From positions 1 to 5,179 of the forward strand of contig JAICPV010000208.1 of NCBI GenBank assembly GCA_025929655.1: a DNA stretch of 5,179 bases, written 5' to 3'. Below are positions 1-3,243 of the stretch, in pieces (within the stretch, counting starts at the first letter, position 1; every line of letters starts with the position of its first letter). The stretch is from Pyrinomonadaceae bacterium (GTDB taxonomy: Bacteria > Acidobacteriota > Blastocatellia > Pyrinomonadales > Pyrinomonadaceae). The notes under the pieces were generated by a model. The model was not told the DNA's origin. It did no database searches and was given only the letters and a program-made list of their open reading frames with translations. Both the position numbers and the translations under genes were made by a program.

Positions 1-381
1 CCAGCGGACAAAGTTTGGCGGGTCATAAACGACCGCGAAAGGTACATTGAGTGGCAGGATCAGATCGAGCGAGTCGAGATCTCCGACGATAAACATTGGA
101 ACGAGTATTTGAAAACTACGGGCGAACCGTTGAAATTTACATTGGCTGAGGACCATCGCCCTCTTCGAATGGAGTTTCATTACACGATGGGCGATCAGTT
201 TGCCGGGCACTGGAGAGGCGAGATTATTCCGACGGCGAACGGTGTGAGATTGAAGACGATCGACAGTTACGAAGCACAGGGCCGGCTCACACGGCTTATG
301 ATCTATGGATTTTTCGATCTGGATGAGTTCGCGAAGGAATGGAACGCGAAGCTGAAGGCGCGGGTGGAAGGTTTGGACTAA
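1..381 (+). CDS. Partial START/SRPBCC-like (polyketide cyclase-type) small protein, 3' part
   Basis: The frame is open from the first base of the window to a TAA at 379-381, giving 126 codons; the true start lies left of the window. The visible N-terminus, PADKVWRVINDRERYIEWQD, has the pattern typical of SRPBCC/START-fold proteins: a small-residue-Pro-Ala stretch, then VW..I.D...Y..W, marking the first helices of the helix-grip fold. Alternating beta-like segments follow (LKFTLAED, RMEFHYTM, AGHWRGEIIPTANG, VRLKTIDSYEA), and a long amphipathic C-terminal helix (DLDEFAKEWNAKLKARVEG) would close the hydrophobic cavity. Family members are usually about 140-160 residues, so perhaps 15-40 residues are missing. 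Such proteins bind lipids or other hydrophobic ligands; the ligand here cannot be told. An in-frame TTG at 109 would cut the fold in half and is not a credible start. The stop lies 16 bp before gyrB, so co-transcription is likely. The fold assignment is by pattern only and moderately sure. Confidence 0.6.
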   Translation, partial: PADKVWRVINDRERYIEWQDQIERVEISDDKHWNEYLKTTGEPLKFTLAEDHRPLRMEFHYTMGDQFAGHWRGEIIPTANGVRLKTIDSYEAQGRLTRLMIYGFFDLDEFAKEWNAKLKARVEGLD

Positions 382-382
382 C

Positions 383-389
383 AAAGAGG
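383..389 (+). promoter_or_regulatory. Shine-Dalgarno site for gyrB
   Basis: AAAGAGG lies in the 16-bp gap just after the upstream TAA, with an 8-nt spacer to the TTG at 398. It decides the gyrB start: no ATG or GTG lies at a better place, and the next residues include the N-terminal arm tyrosine expected in GyrB. Because it directly follows the upstream stop codon, ribosomes finishing the upstream gene would arrive on top of it, so translational coupling is plausible. Confidence 0.7.
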
Positions 390-397
390 CTATCGAA

Positions 398-2812
398 TTG
401 GCAAAAGCAAAGACAGAATACGGGGCAGACGCAATTACAGTTTTGGAAGGTCGCGATGCAGTGCGCAAGCGACCTGCAATGTATATCGGCTCGACGGGCG
501 ATCTCGGGCTGCATCATTTGGTTTACGAAGTGGTGGACAACTCGGTGGACGAGGCCTTGGCGGGCTTTTGCGACACGATCGAAGTGACCATTCATATGGA
601 CAATTCGGTCACCGTCGTCGACAACGGCCGCGGTATCCCGACCGACATTCACAAGCAGGAGAAACGTTCGGCGGCCGAGGTCGTTATGACGGTTCTCCAC
701 GCGGGCGGCAAGTTCGATTCGAATTCCTATAAGGTTTCGGGCGGGCTCCATGGCGTCGGCGTGAGCTGTGTAAATTTCCTTTCAGATTGGCTGAAGCTGG
801 AGATATGGCGCGACGGCAAGACGAACGAAATGGAATTCCAAAAGGGAATACCGATCGCCCCGCTTAAGGAAACCGGCACGACAACAAAACGCGGTACCAA
901 GATCACGTTCAAACCCGACGACGATATTTTCGAAAGCTCGATATACAGCTTTGACCGATTGTCCGAACGGCTTCGCGAAAAGGCCTTTCTGAATAAGGGA
1001 ATTCGTATCTTCATCAAAGATGAACGCGAGGAAGGCGAAAAATCACACGAGTTTTACTACAAGGGTGGGATAGCGGAGTTTGTAAAACATTTAAATAAAA
1101 ATAAGAGTCCGCTGCACGATCAGCCAATCTACTTCGAGATGGTATCGGATGATCTTTCCATTGAAGTGTCGATGCAGTACAACGACAGCTACGACGAAAA
1201 GATATTTTCGTTTGCGAACAACATCAACACCGTCGATGGCGGGACGCATTTGTCCGGGTTCCGCGGCGCGCTCACTCGGACGATCAACAACTACGCCGAG
1301 TCGAGCGGCCTTTTGAAAAACACAAAGGTCACGCTCTCGGGTGACGATGTGCGCGAGGGTTTGGTCGCGGTCATTTCAGTGAAGATCCCGCAGCCGCAGT
1401 TCGAGGGTCAGACGAAGGGTAAATTGAATTCGCCTGTCAAAGGGCCAGTAGAATCGTTTTTGAACGAAAGGCTCGCCGAGTTTTTCGATCAGAATCCGTC
1501 CGTCGCGAAAAAGATCGTCGGCAAGGCGGTCGACGCGGCGCGTGCGCGCGAGGCGGCGAGAAAAGCAAGAGAAATTGTTCGCAAATCCGCGATGACCGGA
1601 TCAGGCCTGCCGGGCAAGCTCGCGGATTGCCAGGAGAAAGACCCGGCATTGAGCGAGATCTACATTGTCGAAGGCGATTCCGCGGGCGGTTCTGCGAAGC
1701 AGGGGCGTGATAGAAAAAACCAGGCCGTGCTGCCGCTAAAGGGCAAAATTCTGAACGTGGAAAAAGCGCGGTTCGACAAGATGCTGGGACACGGCGAGAT
1801 CAAGGCACTGATAACCGCGCTCGGCACCGGCATCGGCAAAGAAGACTTCGACGTTGCGAAGCTCCGCTACCACAAGATATGCCTGATGACGGACGCCGAC
1901 GTCGACGGCTCGCACATCCGTACGCTGCTGCTGACGTTCTTTTACCGCCAGATGCCGGCACTGGTAGAAAACGGGTTCGTATACATCGCTCAGCCGCCGC
2001 TTTATAAAGTGAAACGCGGCAAAAAGGAAGAGTACATCAAGGACGAAAAGTCGATGTTCCGATACCTTATGCGGATGGGAACGAACGACGTCGCGGTGGA
2101 AACCGACGGCCGCAAACTTGAGGGCCGTGAGCTTACAAAAATGCTTGAGCAGACGACCGAGTTTCTTAATTATTCTTCGCGTTTCGCACGCCGCCTCGGC
2201 AACGATGAGAAGCTGCTGAACGTGCTGCTCGAAGCATTTGCGGGCAAAGACGGCGTTTTGAAGAAGCACAACGTAAAGTTGAAAAAGGTGTTTGCCCAGG
2301 AAGAGCTGATGGCGGAGGTCGAGGCGAAGCTCGCAGCGGCCGGCTTCAAGACCGACCTGATCCCCGACCTGGAGCACGGACTTTACGAGATCGAGGTCCT
2401 GTACCCTAACGGGTTCAAGGTCGTTTTCGATTGGAACCTTGCTTCCTATGTGGAGTTCAACAAGGCGGTCGAGCTGATGCGATCCCTGGAAGAGGAGCTT
2501 CCCGGGCCGTTCGTCGTCGGCGAGAACGGCACGCGCGCTTCGATCGGGACCCGTAAGGAACTGCTCGATAAGGTGACCGGCCTCGCGAAAAAGGACCTCT
2601 CAATTCAGCGTTACAAAGGTTTAGGCGAGATGAACCCGGAACAGCTCTGGGAAACCACCATGGACCCCGACAAACGCACACTCCTCCAAGTCCGCGTCGA
2701 GGACGCGGTCGAGACCGACGGGCTCTTCACGATCCTCATGGGGGACCAGGTCGAGCCGCGGCGAAAGTTCATCGAAGACAACGCCCTCGATGTGAAAAAC
2801 CTGGACGTTTAG
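398..2812 (+). CDS. gyrB: DNA gyrase subunit B (ATPase/TOPRIM subunit of type IIA topoisomerase)
   Basis: A complete 804-residue GyrB, the same length as the E. coli protein. It hydrolyses ATP to drive the strand passage with which the GyrA2GyrB2 complex introduces negative supercoils. The GHKL ATPase domain (about 1-222) has arm Tyr8, catalytic Glu44 and Asn48 in EVVDN, Asp75 and GRGIP (77-81), and the lid with GGLHGVG (115-121). The transducer domain (about 223-393) has the ATP-contacting Gln338/Lys340 in QTK. The TOPRIM domain has EGDSAGGSAKQGR (425-437) with Glu425, and Asp499/Asp501/Asp503 in MTDADVDGSH, which bind Mg2+. Residues about 553-725 are the insertion seen in Gram-negative GyrB and absent from ParE. 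The tail has QRYKGLGEMNPEQLWETTMD (737-756) and EPRRKFIE (786-793). Arg138, Asp427 and Lys448 match the E. coli wild-type residues Arg136, Asp426 and Lys447, whose changes give coumarin or quinolone resistance, so no target mutation is seen at these sites. Start is TTG with a good ribosome site. No gyrA is adjacent; topA follows on the same strand. Confidence 0.98.
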   Translation: MAKAKTEYGADAITVLEGRDAVRKRPAMYIGSTGDLGLHHLVYEVVDNSVDEALAGFCDTIEVTIHMDNSVTVVDNGRGIPTDIHKQEKRSAAEVVMTVLHAGGKFDSNSYKVSGGLHGVGVSCVNFLSDWLKLEIWRDGKTNEMEFQKGIPIAPLKETGTTTKRGTKITFKPDDDIFESSIYSFDRLSERLREKAFLNKGIRIFIKDEREEGEKSHEFYYKGGIAEFVKHLNKNKSPLHDQPIYFEMVSDDLSIEVSMQYNDSYDEKIFSFANNINTVDGGTHLSGFRGALTRTINNYAESSGLLKNTKVTLSGDDVREGLVAVISVKIPQPQFEGQTKGKLNSPVKGPVESFLNERLAEFFDQNPSVAKKIVGKAVDAARAREAARKAREIVRKSAMTGSGLPGKLADCQEKDPALSEIYIVEGDSAGGSAKQGRDRKNQAVLPLKGKILNVEKARFDKMLGHGEIKALITALGTGIGKEDFDVAKLRYHKICLMTDADVDGSHIRTLLLTFFYRQMPALVENGFVYIAQPPLYKVKRGKKEEYIKDEKSMFRYLMRMGTNDVAVETDGRKLEGRELTKMLEQTTEFLNYSSRFARRLGNDEKLLNVLLEAFAGKDGVLKKHNVKLKKVFAQEELMAEVEAKLAAAGFKTDLIPDLEHGLYEIEVLYPNGFKVVFDWNLASYVEFNKAVELMRSLEEELPGPFVVGENGTRASIGTRKELLDKVTGLAKKDLSIQRYKGLGEMNPEQLWETTMDPDKRTLLQVRVEDAVETDGLFTILMGDQVEPRRKFIEDNALDVKNLDV

Positions 2813-2850
2813 CCTGGTTTCATCACAGAGGCGCTGGTACGGAAGATCTT

Positions 2851-2880
2851 TGGCCGCGAACGGGCGCGAATGGACGCGAG
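2851..2880 (+). repeat. Three near-tandem 10-bp units, consensus (T/C)GG(C/G/A)CGCGA(A/G)
   Basis: The units TGGCCGCGAA, CGGGCGCGAA and TGGACGCGAG follow each other with an exact 10-bp period, about one helical turn. The invariant core is GG.CGCGA. I recall similar C(A/G)CGAATGG-type units as widespread non-coding repeats in several bacterial phyla, but that is memory. Two further diverged copies of the core (GCGAAC, GCGAAT) lie in opposite orientation at 2909-2924, which makes the array one arm of a palindrome. Confidence 0.7.
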
Positions 2881-2926
2881 TTTTTCGAAGACGGAAATTA
2901 ATGGCGTGATTCGCACTGGTTCGCGG
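2854..2926. repeat. Long imperfect palindrome (REP-like stem-loop) downstream of gyrB
   Basis: Three blocks pair in nested order: CCGCGAAC (2854-2861) with GTTCGCGG (2919-2926), GCGAAT (2866-2871) with ATTCGC (2909-2914), and ACGC (2874-2877) with GCGT (2904-2907). Small symmetric mismatches separate them and a loop of about 26 nt remains. The pairing is directly visible. In RNA this would be a stable stem-loop in the gyrB 3' untranslated region that could slow 3'-to-5' decay; as DNA it resembles repetitive extragenic palindromes. No T-run follows, so it is not a standard intrinsic terminator. Confidence 0.65.
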
Positions 2927-2946
2927 GCAAATGTTTCTTTGCCCGC
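2923..2946. repeat. Perfect 9-bp hairpin after gyrB, no U-tract
   Basis: GCGGGCAAA (2923-2931) and TTTGCCCGC (2938-2946) are perfect reverse complements around a 6-nt loop (TGTTTC). It lies 110 nt after the gyrB stop. No T-run follows on either strand, so it is at best a weak or factor-assisted terminator, or an mRNA-stabilising 3' hairpin. Its left arm shares 2923-2926 with the right arm of the preceding palindrome, so the two structures cannot both form completely. Confidence 0.65.
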
Positions 2947-3031
2947 ATACACTAAACGGCACCGCTGAAAAAACGCACCCCTTTGGTCCGCTTCGTTCTA
3001 TTCCAAGAAAGATCAGCACCCGAGCCAACTG

Positions 3032-3046
3032 TTTGATTGGATCAAA
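3032..3046. repeat. Short perfect inverted repeat TTTGAT-tgg-ATCAAA, operator-like
   Basis: Two 6-bp arms flank a 3-bp centre. The size and symmetry fit a binding site for a dimeric DNA-binding protein, but nothing identifies a regulator. It lies about 120 bp upstream of the topA -35 box, which is far for a simple repressor site. It may be chance, as the region is AT-rich. Confidence 0.3.
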
Positions 3047-3086
3047 TAGTAAAAATGAAGCGCGCACCTTTGTTACATAGCAGATG

Positions 3087-3098
3087 CGAGATATCTCG
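3087..3098. repeat. 12-bp perfect palindrome CGAGATATCTCG
   Basis: A fully self-complementary 12-mer with no spacer, centred between 3092 and 3093, about 70 bp upstream of the topA -35 box. A chance 12-bp palindrome in a given few hundred bases is uncommon but not rare enough to prove function. It could be a regulator site. Confidence 0.3.
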
Positions 3099-3150
3099 AA
3101 CTGACTCCAAACTTCAGAAGTTACGTTCATCTTCTAGGGCACAAACTGCA

Positions 3151-3196
3151 TCTAACATTTACCGGCGATTGACACGGATATTAATTAGGTGTTAGA
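3151..3196. repeat. Inverted repeat enclosing the topA promoter -35 box
   Basis: TCTAACA (3151-3157) and TGTTAGA (3190-3196) are perfect 7-bp inverted arms. As RNA the pairing would extend to 11 bp (3151-3161 with 3186-3196) with two G-U pairs. The right arm overlaps the extended -10 element and the -35 box sits between the arms. A dimeric regulator bound here would cover the promoter. Functional meaning is inferred. Confidence 0.35.
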
Positions 3197-3198
3197 AG
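3169..3198 (+). promoter_or_regulatory. Probable sigma70-type promoter for topA
   Basis: A perfect -35 box TTGACA (3169-3174) is followed by an 18-bp spacer and the -10 box TAGAAG (3193-3198; 4 of 6 consensus positions). A TG dinucleotide at 3190-3191 sits in the extended -10 position. Transcription would start near 3205, giving a leader of about 39 nt that is almost entirely the hairpin and U-run described next. It is the best promoter I can find in the interval. An 18-bp spacer with a weak -10 often makes promoters sensitive to supercoiling, which would suit topA, but this is inference. Confidence 0.5.
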
Positions 3199-3219
3199 TC
3201 AGAACGTCAGAGCGTCATT
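3196..3219 (+). repeat. Three 8-bp units AAGTCAGA, ACGTCAGA, GCGTCATT
   Basis: The core GTCA recurs with an exact 8-bp period. Units 1 and 2 share GTCAGA, and unit 2 with the start of unit 3 supplies the left arm (GTCAGAGC) of the following hairpin. Unit 1 could therefore pair with TCTGAC (3224-3229) as a weaker alternative, if it is transcribed at all. It may be a slipped-strand duplication or part of the leader's folding logic. Confidence 0.45.
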
Positions 3220-3238
3220 ATGCTCTGACAATTTTTTT
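3206..3238 (+). terminator. Terminator-like hairpin with T7 run, immediately before the topA start
   Basis: GTCAGAGC (3206-3213) pairs perfectly with GCTCTGAC (3222-3229). The loop can tighten by a G-U and a U-A pair to the tetraloop CATT. AA and seven T (3232-3238) follow, and the topA ATG begins only 5 bp later. By form it is a textbook rho-independent terminator. Its place, downstream of the best topA promoter and against the start codon, means that full termination would silence topA. It could end read-through from gyrB, attenuate topA, or act as a 5' stem-loop in a very short leader. Structure is certain; role is open. Confidence 0.65.
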
Positions 3239-3243
3239 CGCGA

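Larger units (their letters stand above)
2813..3243. other. Structured 431-bp intergenic region between gyrB and topA
   Basis: No supportable gene lies here on either strand. The gyrB-proximal part (about 2850-2946) is dominated by GC-rich repeats and inverted repeats. The middle (about 2950-3150) is less structured and more AT-rich, with two short perfect palindromes. The last 75 bp hold a promoter and a terminator-like hairpin in front of topA. The stretches 2813-2850 and 2947-3030 show nothing I can name. Individual elements are listed separately. Confidence 0.85.

Noticed and set aside
109..381. A separate 90-residue protein starting at TTG 109
   Set aside because: The same frame is open to the window's left edge and the residues before 109 carry the N-terminal SRPBCC-like pattern, so this is only an internal codon of a longer gene.
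1081..1105. AT-rich patch in gyrB as a possible insertion scar
   Set aside because: It encodes the conserved EFVKHLNKNK stretch found in other GyrB proteins; Lys/Asn codons explain the AT content.
1736..2377. Minus-strand open frame of 213 codons inside gyrB
   Set aside because: It lies wholly opposite the conserved TOPRIM and insertion regions of GyrB. Its His/Val/Leu/Arg-rich product is what antisense reading of GC-biased codons gives.
398..2812. ParE (topoisomerase IV subunit B) instead of GyrB
   Set aside because: The length of 804 residues, the large insertion and the GyrB-type tail QRYKGLGEMNPEQLWETTMD argue for GyrB.
2854..2946. Classical rho-independent terminator for gyrB
   Set aside because: The stems are strong, but no T-run follows either hairpin on either strand. 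I therefore list them as repeats or hairpins, not as a terminator.
2621..3130. Minus-strand open frame of 169 codons covering the gyrB 3' end and most of the intergenic region
   Set aside because: Its C-terminal part is antisense to conserved gyrB codons, the rest translates the palindromic repeats, and the protein has no recognisable motif. I treat it as spurious.
3190..3243. Known riboswitch or T-box in the topA leader
   Set aside because: The likely leader is only about 39 nt, far too short for a ligand-binding domain, and no T-box or other conserved core is visible.
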